NCBI GenBank assembly: GCA_017607445.1
Contig: JAEVHH010000002.1
Location: forward strand, 1,488,001 to 1,552,000
Source: Histoplasma ohiense
Lineage: Eukaryota; Ascomycota; Eurotiomycetes; Onygenales; Ajellomycetaceae
Length of the DNA: 64,000 nt
Reading direction: 5' to 3'
A program made the position numbers and the translations under genes. Within the stretch, counting starts at the first letter, position 1; every line of letters begins with the position of its first letter. Below the pieces are notes generated by a model. It worked only from the letters and a program-made list of their open reading frames with translations, did not search any database and was not told the DNA's origin. Shown here one piece after another: positions 21,509-33,708 of this stretch.

Positions 21509-23356
21509 TCTGGCTGAGGGGCACTAGGGAGATAGGGCCAAGCAGGGGAGCGCTTCAACAATAAGTAGATAGAAATTTAGAATGAGTATAATGGTCCACA
21601 TATATATATTTATATATTATAATAATAAATGCACCATTCGCCCACGCTTTGTATGAGAGCAAAGAAGCGCCAAGGGGGGAGGGAGAAGCGGGAAGGGAAA
21701 GGAAGAGCATAAGTATAAAGTGAGGGTGGCGGGAGGAGGGTTTTAGAGGGCGCGGGGGAAGCGGTGGGAAGATGCGGTGGGCGAAGGGTTCAGCAAAACG
21801 ATGGAGATGAACGGAAGAAACAAAAGAAGAGGAAGAAGTAAGGAGATGGCGAGAATAGCCAGAAGGGGAAATAAGGAATGCTCCGAAGTAGAGGAAAGGC
21901 GGGGGCGAAGCGAGGTTATATCAGCGCAGGCCCGTTCAAAATCATGGCGCGCTGACTTCGAAGGCACTTCGCGTCCACACGATGCACGGCATTTTACTTT
22001 GCCTTTCAAATATTTTTTCCCTCCCGTTTCAATAATTTTCTATCCATATCGCATATCGTTTTTTGCTCAAGTTATGCTCGGCAAGTGGGTGGTTGCAGAT
22101 GGTCGCAGATGGTCGCATGCAGAGGTTTTAGGACGGATTGTGGTGGCGGATACGGTATCTCTGTATGCCATACTCGGTACTGTATTTTAAACCAGTCAAA
22201 TGCAGCCTGCCCTAAGTAGCTTGGCTTCAGTATGCATGCGATACCGGGCAAAGACTGGCCCAGCTGGCTCGTCCGTGGAGTGGAGGTTGTATTGTAAGGT
22301 ATGGTATGGTACGCCGGATATCAGCTCTTGTATCGCTCAACCCGAGCCCGAGCGGGACCAGATAGACTCGACTAAGGAGTCACCTTGTCAGTCGACGGTG
22401 GAGGCCCGGCCAGATGAAGAGGATAGGCGACGAAAAAGGAGCAGCAGACGAGATATCCTTTGCCGATGACGACTCCAGGAATCCATACCTGTAAAAGGAT
22501 TCAGTCGTTATGCAGCTGTCTAAACATGCAATAATAGTTGCAATTCCTCCGTGGCGAGAAATTTATCTACAATCAATCCCTTCCTACGCCGCTTCTGGTA
22601 ATACAGCCTCCCCTCGACGGCACATCAGCCCACACCTTGGTGGACATAAGTATTCGGATAGGTAGATAGGTTTTTGATGAGCTCGGGGTCCCAAGCTTTG
22701 TGGATAATCGCAATAACAATGGTTGCAGCTGCCGCGGGTTCTCTAATTGATAGACTCTAGCGGGGATCGATGGTAGTGGTCACATCTTGCTGCAGGTGAA
22801 ATTACCACAATAGTTTCTGTCCTTCCAGTGGTTGGAAAAATAAATGCGGACAATCTTTCTGCACGCACAGATGAAACTTACCGGCGAAACACTTGAATGT
22901 TCCACTGTTGCGGGGCGCGATGCCATCAAGCCTACTCGCATATCAAATGAAAAAATGAAAATAAAAATTTCCAGTTTCTGTTTTTTCGCCGATTGTACAG
23001 AGTGCGAAGCCATCTAGACTCGCTTTTGGATCGACTTTGTTCAAGCGCTAAGGCCCGAGCATCATATCCAATGCATCCCTAGCCCGTGTTGGAAATTCAA
23101 GGAAAGAAAGGCACTTTTTGAGAACCGATGAATGCATTGAACAAGGTAAAATTCATGCAACTTCAACCCCCCCTCTCCTCTAGGGTGTCCCAGATCAAGT
23201 CTTCTGCATCGGGCGAGCGTTAACCCATGGATCTCGAAAACCCTGTCCTGCACTTTGCAATGGCGCCAGACAAGGGCAAAGAAAAGTGGTCAAGGCTTCC
23301 GTTTCGAAACATATCGACCGGCTCGTGTAGGAGAATAAGATGTTTTAGTTCAACAA

Positions 23357-23809
23357 ATGGCAGGCGTCAGCGAGGATATGGACCACCGTGGGACGGGAGG
23401 CAGGGTTGATACTGGGCGGGAAGCGGGTTCACCAGACCTAGCCGGCGAATGGACTCCAATAAGTTCCAGTATTGAAACCTTTTCGAGGACAAGTTCAGCT
23501 GATGGTGGGTTGTGTCTTGGAAAGGTTTGGGCATCAGATTCGCCATTCCCCAATGACCCTAAATCCTACTACTTTGACGAGATCCTTGTTCTGATCGCCG
23601 ATTGGGTCGAGCCGGTCTCCACCATGATTCCAGGCTTTCTGGAAGAAAACGCCAGGCTACAGCCCGCTAAGCCCACGGACCAGGAGAGCACTGGACATAG
23701 CCCGTTCCTGGCATGCACATCATTTTCAACACAACGTCCCGGGCGCTTTGTGCACAAGGATAAGCTCCTGGAGAGCTGCAGGGTGTCTTTCAATAAAGCG
23801 TTGATATAG
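23357..23809 (+). CDS. Weak candidate ORF, 150 aa
   Basis: Open frame starting MAGVSEDMDHRGTGG, with a somewhat protein-like centre (DEILVLIADWVEPVSTMIPG). No domain recognised. A frame just upstream (from 23227, MDLENPVLHFAMAPDK) could join it through an intron ending GTTTTAG at 23348. It may equally be chance in a gene-poor tract. Confidence 0.2.
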   Translation: MAGVSEDMDHRGTGGRVDTGREAGSPDLAGEWTPISSSIETFSRTSSADGGLCLGKVWASDSPFPNDPKSYYFDEILVLIADWVEPVSTMIPGFLEENARLQPAKPTDQESTGHSPFLACTSFSTQRPGRFVHKDKLLESCRVSFNKALI

Positions 23810-24944
23810 CGAGGGAATGCTCCCTTGCTCATTATGGAGCGGTAGTTTGCGCTTTGTACGAGTCATATTTCCTTTTGTGGCCGTCCCGACATTCCGGGCT
23901 TGATCTTGACTTCGATGTTCAATCACTCACCACCAACTGTAATTCTTCCACTGTTTCAGAATCAGGTGACAATACCTGTCCACAGTCATCAGCGTTCCAA
24001 GGCTGAGATGCCCCGTGATCTCTAGCGATCTCCAGGGCTCCATTCAGCGGCACAGAAGCTGTGTGTAATTATTACTAGCTAGTCCTGTGAAGTTAGGGGG
24101 TCAGCAGTGCCGTCGGCTGCAACAAGCTCTGGCATTTCCACTTGCGCTCGTCAAGCTCAAAAATGGGCTGATTCTACTGGCCATTCGCTGTCCGATTCGA
24201 ACAAGAGCTTTGTAGGGCCAAGCGACCAGATGCTGCAGCACACGCGCTGGGAGAGGCAGCTTCCACAGCATGAAGCTTATTGTCCAGCTCGCAAAGGTCG
24301 CTTTCAACCGGCTCTGTGTGGAGCTGGATGAAGGCTGGCGGGTCACAAATAGACGTCATCTCAACTCTCACCGGCAGATGACACCCTGAATACTTCTTAT
24401 CATGAGGCAAAGCTGGTCCTGTCATCTGTCATGTTGATACTGATCACGCCAGACTCCCTCGGCAATACGATAATCCTGACTGTGCCTCACTCCGTGGCTG
24501 TGCTCCTAAGTCAACGCTGCATAGAGCTGTGACTCAAGAGGAGCCTCTTTAGCCCGGGTGACATGCATAAATATTTCGAAAATTTCACGCTGTATGAACC
24601 TGTTCTAAACAGTAATACTGAATATGAAGAAGCATTCTACTCTCTGGTAGTAGAGGCAAAATAAAAATGCAGCCAGCATTCCATCCGTGTGTCCCCTCAT
24701 GGCCTGTCCTGGGCCACAAAGAGACGCGACATTTCGCCATCCCATCGTCGCGCGTCCGGGCGAAACCTCAACGCCCCATGACGCCATGCTGGCTCTGAAC
24801 TGCTTGGACATCCAAGCTGAAAAACCCAACGGACGCGGGATCGCTGTGCATTTGGACCAGTAGTTTTGCCTGCAGACAGGCGTTCTGAAACCGCAGCAGT
24901 AACATCTTTTCTTTCCAGCGTCGTCCACGGATGAGAACCCTCCC

Positions 24945-24969
<25 letters not shown>
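24945..24969. repeat. A25 homopolymer
   Basis: Run of 25 A in the gene desert. No flanking target-site duplication or element body was seen that would make it the tail of a retroposed copy. Confidence 0.85.
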
Positions 24970-24975
<6 letters not shown>

Positions 24976-25400
24976 GCATGCACATTACGTGAGTCATGAA
25001 TAAATCTGCAGTTTCAGCAGAGTCCGTGTTTTGTTTCATCGCCGCCATGTCCAGCGTACTGCTTGGCCGGGCGCTATCCCCGTGCATGCAGCAAGACATC
25101 ACCCAGCCCAGCTGAATCTGAGCCCCCGCCACGACGTCACCTACTGGAGAACACTATAATAATTTTGACAGCCCGATGATCAGATAATTATGGGCCCGTG
25201 AGGGAGACGATTTTCAAGTTCACATTTTTATCATCCATATGTCGATTTTCTTCTTGACGGGCCCACCTTCACCGCCGACCTGGAGATCACTTATTCCCTC
25301 AGCGGTGGAGGGGCGTTGGGCCATCAGAGATAGACTTCAGAGCTGCTTTCGTCGAAATTCACATCTCCACCACCAAATCAATTGCCCTGGCGATATTGCC

Positions 25401-25897
25401 CATTAACTTTGACTTTCCCATAGCATACGCAGATACATCCGCCAAATACAACCATCCTCCCCAAGTGACCACTTCTTCCAGTTTTCCCAGGAGCTTTCAC
25501 CGCCTCTCCTTAGAGCGAATTTTCCATGCTTGCGTTTATCTGCGAACTACCTTCGTTAGATCGTGTCTTTTTTTTTTGGGCCTTGCTGGCCTTAGGAAGA
25601 GGAAGTCCGGTCCGTTCATTGTTCAGTAGATTAAAGTAATGACCAAAAAATACATAACTATCACAAGGGCACAGAAGATGAACGTGATATTCTCGCCACA
25701 CTTTCATTTTAAGAAATAGCCCATGAAAATGATTCCGGCATTCATGAAACCCTCATCGCCAAGGGGAGAAAAGAAGATGCACGGAAATATGTAGCAGCCT
25801 ACGGAGTACTGTAGATGTCTCTTGCAGGGCAACGTAAGAATAAGTGCTGACATAGTTTCCAGGTTACTTTATGAATCCCCCCTCCACCCCGCTCCCT

Positions 25898-25930
<33 letters not shown>

Positions 25931-28900
25931 GTGCTTGACGCGACCTGTGCGGCATCCGAGCGAGTTTTCAATGATACACGAGAGCGCGTGACTGTCTCTT
26001 AGGCTTCTTAAGTTTCCGACCTTGCCTTTCGCATGACGCAGACGTCATCTCATCGCTGACATGTCTCGGTGAACTTTGGGGGCGAGCACCAGGTCAGAAT
26101 GGAATCAATTGTTGCCTGTCTTCAAAATGGTGAGAGACGCACAAGGGCCCTTCCTACGCGATTTTCCCACGATGCTACCTACGCGTACGGTTTGTTTCAG
26201 GAATTGGGGGTTTCACCGTTGAGTTTCAAGTTTGGTGATGTGGGTGATGGGAGAGGAACATCTTTGTCGTTTCTTTGCGATGTCCCATCCCAGCCCACGA
26301 GAATTCTTGTTTTAAAATTCCTCCAATGCTTTCCAAGCGAGCTGCAAATATGTGGCCGGGGCTTCGAAAAGGTGCGTGCGGATTCCAAGTATATCATCTT
26401 TACGTGAATGACCTGCCACCCTTTGTTACGCTTTCGCGGGGAAGCTTCTCTCTGGTTTAGGGCGAACTTTCGCATAACCATTTTCTATCACTCCTTGCAT
26501 TCGTATGATATGCTAGTGCGCATGCGCATGAAATAGAGGAATCAAATATTGTGCTTTTGCCAAAGGAACCCGATATCTGTATGGCAGATACATGTGAGAG
26601 AACCTGTGAATGATCTGCGGGTGACTCTCTATGCAGTGGCTATGACCTTCCTTTCTTCGATGTGCAGGCGCGGCGTAAGTTTGACACTGTAACAGACTCC
26701 TCATACATGTGCTTGTTTTTGCGAAAATTTGATGGCACCATGCTATGCCTTAGGGCAACTCCTGTCTTTCAACAGGGAGATGGAGTAGCTGTGACAAATT
26801 CGGTTTTTTCGATCATGGGAGAAGAAAGAAAGGCTGAGGACACCCCAACGCAATGCATCTGGTATTTTCAGCTGATCTCATACTTATTATAACATTCGCT
26901 TGCATTTTATGTATATGGCTGCTGCAAAGGCTGTAAAAAATGGTGCCATACTCTCCCATGGGTTGGTCCATTTATTTACTAGAGCGAAATCAGGGTGGCA
27001 GTATGAGTTTTTTGCTCTCTCTCAACGTTTGTTCAGCCCTATCCCCGATTTATCGCAAGTGCCAAAGGGTAACAGACGCCGAAAAGATGTGGGCAAGTAG
27101 GTAAATCAGCCTTGCGGGGTCCGTGATCGTTTGAATTTATGCAATATCGGTCCTTCTAACTATAAATTTCCTGCAGCCTGATGATTAGCACCTGCCGTGC
27201 GATCCGGATGGATGTAGGTTATTACATCTTCGCGCGATTGACAAAAGGCGGAGAGGCAACTCTGTCGCGGGAATGGGACTTGGGAGGCTGAATGCCATGG
27301 CGGAAACAATTGAAGTGAAACTGAAGCTGTTCCTTTACGTCGATATGCATGAGGGGACCAAGTGTCGGATACCTTTCGCCCAGGACGCCGGGAGCGCCAA
27401 AAACCAGCCAGCCAGTGCAGAGAATAGGCGTAACCAGCGTCATGTCGCTTTCAGGATTGAAATCGATTTGAATCGATCTCAGCCTTCCATGGGCTTCCAA
27501 GCCAGACACCCCCGTATTCCTGATGGTGGTTAACATATCGAAAGGTTTTTTTTTCTTACGCCGCTCAACTAGAATTAATTTTAGTAATTTGGGTAAAAAG
27601 GATTTCTCGATCATTAGTGACTATTAACTACCCAACGATTGATGAATAATGTTACAAGTAAAATTCATCATTCGAGGGCGTTGTTGCTGGTCCTTGCTCA
27701 CATTGATAAAGATACACCAGAAAAGCCGAATCTCCCTCGGGAAGCGCCCTTGTTATACGAGTGCGAACAGTTGCCCTCCGCAGTTGATCAGGTGTCGATG
27801 ATATATTCGCTAGTCGAGATTTGCAGCCTACCTTGGTTTTTAGGATAATGTGGAGGTTATTGAAGCTATATCCTCTTTTGGAGTCAGAAATTTGATGTTG
27901 TGGGATATGGGGATGCTTCTTGGAGAGCTGTGAGCTATGAATTCAACTAGACGGAGTAGGTTGAATGAATGTATGGAAAAAAAAAAAATTCAAATCTATC
28001 TATGTTTTGTCCTGATAGATATCGACCTTAGATGTGTGCCGAGTTCTGGAATGTCACACTTCCCCAGCAATATTCCCCGCATATTTATTTCTCCTCTTTT
28101 AAACCCATAGATGAAGGTTCCTCAAAGTTTCGCTCAACGCGGAGTGGGAGGAATAAAATGCGGATTGCACGCCCGATGATGATCGCCATGGGTGTGTTGT
28201 TCTTCTCGCCCAAGTTTTTCGCTCATTCCAACTGGGTAATCACACCAAATATACCCCCCGCAGTAGTTGCCGGTCCATATAGACTTAGCTGACCGACCTC
28301 ACATGAACGTTGCATCATTGGCGAGGGGATTAACTATGAGCAAATTCCCGCACTATCTCTATATTTTTTAGCCTTCTGGTGATATTACGAGAGCCCTTGA
28401 AGTCCGGTTTCGAACTCAGTAAATAAGATATCGGAGCGCTGCGAGGATAGTCGAAAGAAGCGGTAGACAGCTCCATGGGCATGCAAATTTCCTCGCTTGA
28501 AGTAGTCTCGGAGTTGCGAAGTTCGACAGGATTTCTCAATTATGGGTCAGCGGCAAGGGCCAGGACGTTAAAAAGCTTCTTGAGAAGACCTGGGATAAGG
28601 TCTCCAGGCATGCAACATATCTGAGAAAACAAGCATTATCATGCTGAGATAGCCTGCGGGACTCTTATCGCTCAGAACTTTTGAAGCCGTTCACCAATTC
28701 GCGTTGTCAATTGAGCGATTGACTCCTAGGTATTATTCGAATAATTCTAAAAGTCCCCAGGTAAATCCGCTGGGAACGCCACGATCCCACTCACATCCCA
28801 AACGTTCTCCTCAGATTTGATGGGCTATCGTTGGCATGTATCCATAACAGATATATCCGGCAAAAGCCCCTTCGAGCCAGGAATTTAGGAATTCAAGCCA

Positions 28901-30211
28901 AGTCCAATCTCCAGGCCAAAGGGTGCGAAGGAAAATATTCTCAGTTCCTGTCATTGCCACCCAACCTCGCAAAACAAACAAATAAAATCTCGACTTAAAA
29001 CGTCCAAAGTAGGAAAACATACGATCTTTCCTTCTCATATCCTTCCTTCCTTTCGCTCCTGCCCCTGCTCTAGAACCGGCGCTAGGGGGTGAATATCATA
29101 TCGGCGTACCACTTCGAAACATCGGTGAAATTCTCAAGCGGCGAGTTTCTTAGACAATTACAATCCGTGGTCCGCCATGTCAACGACCTCCTAGACGACA
29201 AATCAACGAACGTTACGAAGAACTTGCTCATGGCCACTGGGCGAGCCATTACTCCTGAGTTCTTGGAAATGCCGGAAGCCTCCCAGACAACGGAAGCAAA
29301 CTTTTTTCGCGTGATTTCGTTGATATGACCAGAATTTGATCAAGAAGGGCAGCAAGGTACGTGGACCATCGCAAATGAGCACCAAGGATCCTGAGCGATG
29401 ATATCTTGAAATAGTTGACATTGTAGATGTTCTGCTCGAACCGCTTGGGTCTTAAGCCTGTCGTTGACTGGAATTGACGAGTGACGAGATAAGGATGGTC
29501 ACAGAACCAGGAGAGAGATCACGAAGCCCAAACACCAGTTCTGAGGTGCCCGAAAGGTGACAGCATCAACGAACAACTCCAGGTAGTTTGATATATCTTG
29601 CATTTTTCTCCACAGGTTCGGGATGAAGATGAGCGAACGGTATCTAGATAACGCATATATCTATCGCTGTCGTATGATAATATCCACGAGTAGCTTGTGC
29701 ATGGCGACATGTCTAATGTAGTTAGGTCATCGAGCAGATATTCAAAGAAATGAACCTGTGTCTTGATGGATCTTGATTTTTAAAGGAAATCCATTCCTAA
29801 TCCCGGAAGGTCGACCTGTCGCACATATACATTTGGCAACCCGTCTACCCGATATTCTGCTATGACCCGTTCCCCCGATCGTCATAATACGCCTTTCCTC
29901 CTCTAGTAACATTCTTTCGTCTTCTGCGGCTTTTGCAAAAATCATTAACATTCGTAAGTTCCAGTTAGCACAAGGCCCTTTCTTAACTGGTATTGAGCTA
30001 TTTCCCAACAGCACGTAAGAAAACGTGCCTCGAAAATATCTTATAGTCCAATTTTGTAGATCGGGAAGATGAGTAGTTCAGAGAGGTATTCTTTGCAGCC
30101 GTCAAAGGATGTGCCGTAAATATACGACTGAACCAAATTGATGTATTTTGAGGATGACGTGCAAGATACCCACCCCATCCATTTCTGTATCAACAAGTTT
30201 GAGAAGAAGAG
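25401..30211. other. Gene desert, second part, with possible coding relics
   Basis: About 4.8 kb without a credible intact gene. A T29 run sits at 25900-25928. From about 29,090 to 30,080 the plus strand has protein-like segments in one or two frames (LLDDKSTNVTKNLLMATGRAI near 29190) repeatedly cut by stops. On the minus strand 27222-27614 is open but motif-free. This pattern fits a decayed gene or repeat; family not identified. Confidence 0.4.
25900..25928. repeat. T29 homopolymer
   Basis: 29 T following a C-rich segment, the same length and context as the run at 1588-1616. Confidence 0.9.
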
Positions 30212-30775
30212 CTAAGCTTTGCCCTCTCTTTCCCTCTTAATCTTCTGGAAAACCCTCCGCTCGGTCTCTCTCTCTTCTGTCTTCCGCTTCATGAGCTTGT
30301 GCAAATTTTCTCTCTTCTCCTCTGCTTCCTTCATCCGTCTTCTTATCTCCCTCGCCATTTCTTCCTGGCCCTTGACAGCAGCGACTGAAGTTGAATATTC
30401 CTTTCGCAATGACTGTAGCTGGGCGCGGTACTCGACAGCGTCAAGCGGAGTGCAGGTGATTGGGTGGTAACGATGTGCCGGTAGAGGGTCAGACGGGACG
30501 CGAATCTCTGGTAAAAGATGGTGAATTGGCGTCGTGCGTATTTCCGCATCAAGAGGGACAGGCTCTGACGAGTGACTTGACTGTCCTTCAGGCAACGCAG
30601 GCTCTGGGGGTGGTGATGGTGGTAGCCGGCTCATTGTTGCGACGTGATAAGGTTCGAGAAAAACCCTCCCCCCGTGATTTTGCCCGGTAGGAACACGATG
30701 CACTGCACTGGATAGCTCTGTATGTTCTAAAGGTTTTCTGCAGTAGATACAATAACAGAAATAGTGATTTGCCAT
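30212..30775 (-). CDS. Small coiled-coil protein, unknown function, 187 aa
   Basis: Not recognised. Starts MANHYFCYCIYCRKPLEH with clustered Cys (CYCIYC), then a Pro/Ser-rich segment (RLPPSPPPEPALPEGQ), a conserved-looking PLPAHRYHPITCTPLDAVEYR and a strongly charged C-terminal coiled coil (EEMAREIRRRMKEAEEKRENL onward) ending KREREGKA. An internal ATG (MSRLPPSPPP) is an alternative start. A CACGTGAT element lies 63 bp upstream of the first ATG (30838-30845). The coiled-coil half makes coding likely; the Cys-rich N-terminus is less certain and could be intron or leader. Confidence 0.5.
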   Translation of the reverse strand: MANHYFCYCIYCRKPLEHTELSSAVHRVPTGQNHGGRVFLEPYHVATMSRLPPSPPPEPALPEGQSSHSSEPVPLDAEIRTTPIHHLLPEIRVPSDPLPAHRYHPITCTPLDAVEYRAQLQSLRKEYSTSVAAVKGQEEMAREIRRRMKEAEEKRENLHKLMKRKTEERETERRVFQKIKREREGKA

Positions 30776-31075
30776 GAATCAGCAAATAGTTCTGGCAAAT
30801 TCAAAATTCAACCAGGGATCCAGATAAACTAAACAGGCACGTGATGATAAATATTTAGAAATAAGCTTGACAAGAACCCAGAGGGTTAAATACATTGTTT
30901 CATCCAACCCATTGTAATAGTTAGATCAAAGCAAACATTCTCTGTTGTTTATGTCTGTGGAATACTGAGGACTGTGTATATACAAATCCATGGAAATTAT
31001 AGGGAAACAATCACCCGACAGATCTGCTATGTGATATACACCACCCAAATTGGACAGGCTGCACACACCTCCACA
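30776..31075. promoter_or_regulatory. Divergent promoter with CACGTGAT element
   Basis: 300 bp between the divergent starts of the coiled-coil gene (-) and the C2-domain gene (+). CACGTGATGATAAAT at 30838-30852 resembles the TCACGTGATAATTAT elements at 17605 and 33601. Confidence 0.5.
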
Positions 31076-32341
31076 ATGCAGGCCTTTGGTGAGCTATTTC
31101 AATTTCTCCTTGTCCTGCACAGCAATGAGCCAAGATGAAACCCTGGGAATACATGGTGTACTCGGCCAAAACGCTAACCGGCACTCTCACAGTCCCCAAA
31201 AACAGGCGGGTAATGATATCTCTCCTCCCCTTGAACTAATGAACACACGCTCACGTCAGTTTAACCACCCTACAGCCTAAGTTCGAATTTAAATTGCGGG
31301 TATGCTTTGAAAACCCTTATCACCCCGCTATACATGGACTAGAATAACTTATTTATCAAGATAATTGACTTGAATAACATCCCGCTTGTTGTTGGGTTGT
31401 CTTACGCGAAATGGCACCTCCCTTCGTCTACTTCAGCTGAGCATCGTGGACAGACGGATAAAGCCGTCATCCAGGACCACCGAGCTTCATGGGACTACGA
31501 GAAAGTTCTTCCCGTCAGACTTACTGTGGACCGAAATCAGATGCTCCAGGAATGCGAAATCCATTTCGAGATTTTTCAAGAGTTTAACACCGGTGGTCGC
31601 GGGGATAAGCATCTTCTAGGAAATGTTCGACTGAATCTTGCGGAGTACGTAGAGAAGAATGAGGATGGCGAAGGAGTCACTAGGCGGTATTTGATGCAGG
31701 ACAGCAAAATCAACGGCACCTTGAAGGTTGGGATTGTGATGCATCAGGTCGAGGGAGATACCAACTTTATCACGTAAGTGTCTAACAGTTTTGGAAAACA
31801 CCTATTCGATAACATCGCCGAATTGACTATTTATAGACCCCCTCTCAAAACTGCCATGGTATTTGGTGGGATTGGAGGTTTTATATCCGCGGAACAGGGC
31901 GACTTGCAAAACTCGTCCAATATTCCCTCAATTAATAGCTGGAGCCGAGAAGCTGGCGACCTGCAGGACATGTACCGCCGTTCACTAGCTGCCTCTTGGG
32001 CGTGTCGAGCTGGCGAACTCTCTCCTGATCGTTTGATCGAAGATATTTTCGCAGGAGGTGACGGCTGGGAAACAGGTGGCCCCGGTTTAAGACTAGACGA
32101 TGACAATGAAGACAGGAGGTCCTTTAGTGATGCCGACTCCCGACGGACAATTCGTGACGGCACGGATGATGGGAGGTCTAAATTATCCTATGGAAGGCAT
32201 CAAAGAGGCCTCAGCAAAAATAAAGAAAACCTGGAACATTCCGGATACGGGATCCGAGAAAGAACGAGGAAAACCAGGGAAGTTTCTGAGTTCGACCTTC
32301 GTGAAGATCTGAGGAGCTGGGAAATTTTTTCCCCTCAGTGA
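31076..32341 (+). CDS. EEIG1/EHBP1-type N-terminal C2 domain protein
   Basis: Cytosolic, probably membrane-associating protein, 323 aa. Five exons rebuilt: 31076-31088, 31193-31209, 31276-31299, 31361-31773, 31837-32341. The tiny first exons give MQAFVPKNRR and PKFEFKLR, the usual start of this fungal family, followed by IIDLNNIPLVVGLSYAKWHL. The C2-type domain (about 1-160) includes EHRGQTDKAVIQDHRASWDYE, LPVRLTVDRNQMLQECEI, LGNVRLNLAEYVE and RRYLMQDSKINGTLKVGI. Exon 5 adds PPLKTAMVFGGIGGF and a charged disordered tail. Intron 3 ends in TCAAG; using CTAG at 31340 instead would insert six residues. The molecular role in fungi is not established. Confidence 0.88.
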
Positions 32342-33708
32342 TTTGTCTCTTCAGCATCCCCCGGAATATGTCTTTTATGGCAGGAATGTGTATAAGTGGA
32401 CAATATTAATAGGGTCTGGCCCAAGTGCCGAACGGAATTCTAAAGCTCTTCCCATGTGAATTTATAATATAGTACTAAAGGCACGAATGACCTTGATGAA
32501 CAGCACGTTCTTGATATGTTGCTGACCTTGATATATAGGTCACTAACCAGCACCACTTTTGTGGCCTGAATATGGTCTACAACAGCTTACTTTTACTGGA
32601 CTTTCATATACTGAGTTTTGACCTCGAACAAATGGTAATTCATGTCAATATTTAACAACTTCTGGCACGTTCTCCACGAATTGGGTCGTTGTAAATGTTC
32701 ATCATGAGTTATCTGACTTCGCGTCGCCCTTTTGCTTGATTTGAAATATTCCTAACCACATTACTAGTTTCTCAGTCACATTTAGCAATCGGTGTATTTT
32801 CATAATTACTAGTACTTGCTCAGTCTTGCAGGTGTTTGTGTTGGTTTTGTTTTGATGATACAGATATGCATATCCCGACGCAAGCTAAAATTTATATGGT
32901 ATGTCCATTTACATACACTATATACTATACTCTTTGGCAAGCCACACAAGGGCTGGATGTCTCCCTTGGTATCCATCAACACAAAGTTAATATTGTTGGC
33001 GCTACTTTATCTCAGCGAGCTCAGACCCTCTATTGGCTCGGTTACAGCAGCATGACACTAAACTACTTTAGTTACAAGTCATGTGCTCAGGGCAATCCTC
33101 GCCAGAGGGTCTGAGAAGGAACATACTCCTGTGGAGATTATTTACACAATAGTCATATATCTTTGAGATTTGTGAACCACCTTAGGTTGTAGCTAAAGAG
33201 AAGAAGAATATTAAATATATAATTTTTATATTAAAAAAAATCAATATTTAATATAGATGTACCTTGTTGAAAATGGTCACTTTATTTCTTGTTGAAATCA
33301 AGCAAATAGCAAATCCCTTCTGTGTTCCAAAAAAATAGATTGACTTTGAGGTGATACTTCATATCTAAGAAATGGGAATATGAAATAAAAATTGGTTCCA
33401 TTGAAAGAACATTGATTTCTCTAGGTCCTAAGGTGGTACAGAGATGCTGAATAGATGGAGTTGGTTTGCTATCCTCACCCATACACAAGATATAGAGCAA
33501 ATCATTCTAACAAACTGGAACTGTTTTTTCTCACATTAGCTGCTTTAAAAAGTGACGAATCATCAATCCAAACCCCCCAACATTAAGGAAATCGCCAAAA
33601 TCACGTGATAATTATTCCTCTCGATAAAAAAAGTTTATAGCTTCCGTCTTTTCAGGATGAAGTGAACGGAAACACAGGGCCATTCTTCCTATCGTCCCCT
33701 CATTACAG
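32342..33708. other. Intergenic, AT-rich
   Basis: No gene seen. Very AT-rich around 33200-33260. The last 110 bp hold TCACGTGATAATTAT (33601-33615) and form the Sls1-like gene promoter. Short frames near 32816-33114 have no support. Confidence 0.55.
33601..33615 (+). promoter_or_regulatory. E-box-type motif TCACGTGATAATTAT
   Basis: Identical over 15 bases to 17605-17619 and 94 bp before the Sls1-like ATG. CACGTG palindromic core. Confidence 0.5.

Larger units (their letters stand above)
21509..25400. other. Gene desert, first part
   Basis: About 3.9 kb with no securely supported gene. The first 450 bp are purine-rich on the plus strand (GGGAGGGAGAAGCGGGAAGG-like) and probably promoter or leader for the minus-strand gene. 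A weak candidate ORF at 23357-23809 is listed separately. A 25-base A run lies at 24945-24969. Frames near 24107-24425 and 24605-25132 overlap one another on both strands and show no motif. Confidence 0.45.

Noticed and set aside
24107..25132. Overlapping frames on both strands as a gene
   Set aside because: No motif, mutually overlapping, one interrupted by the A25 run; composition alone explains them.
27222..27614. 130-codon minus-strand frame
   Set aside because: No domain, no promoter-like leader, no neighbours; considered as a relic only.
29089..30080. Cytochrome P450 or other enzyme relic
   Set aside because: I looked for the heme-binding FxxGxxxCxG and ExxR motifs and found neither; kept only as an unclassified relic.
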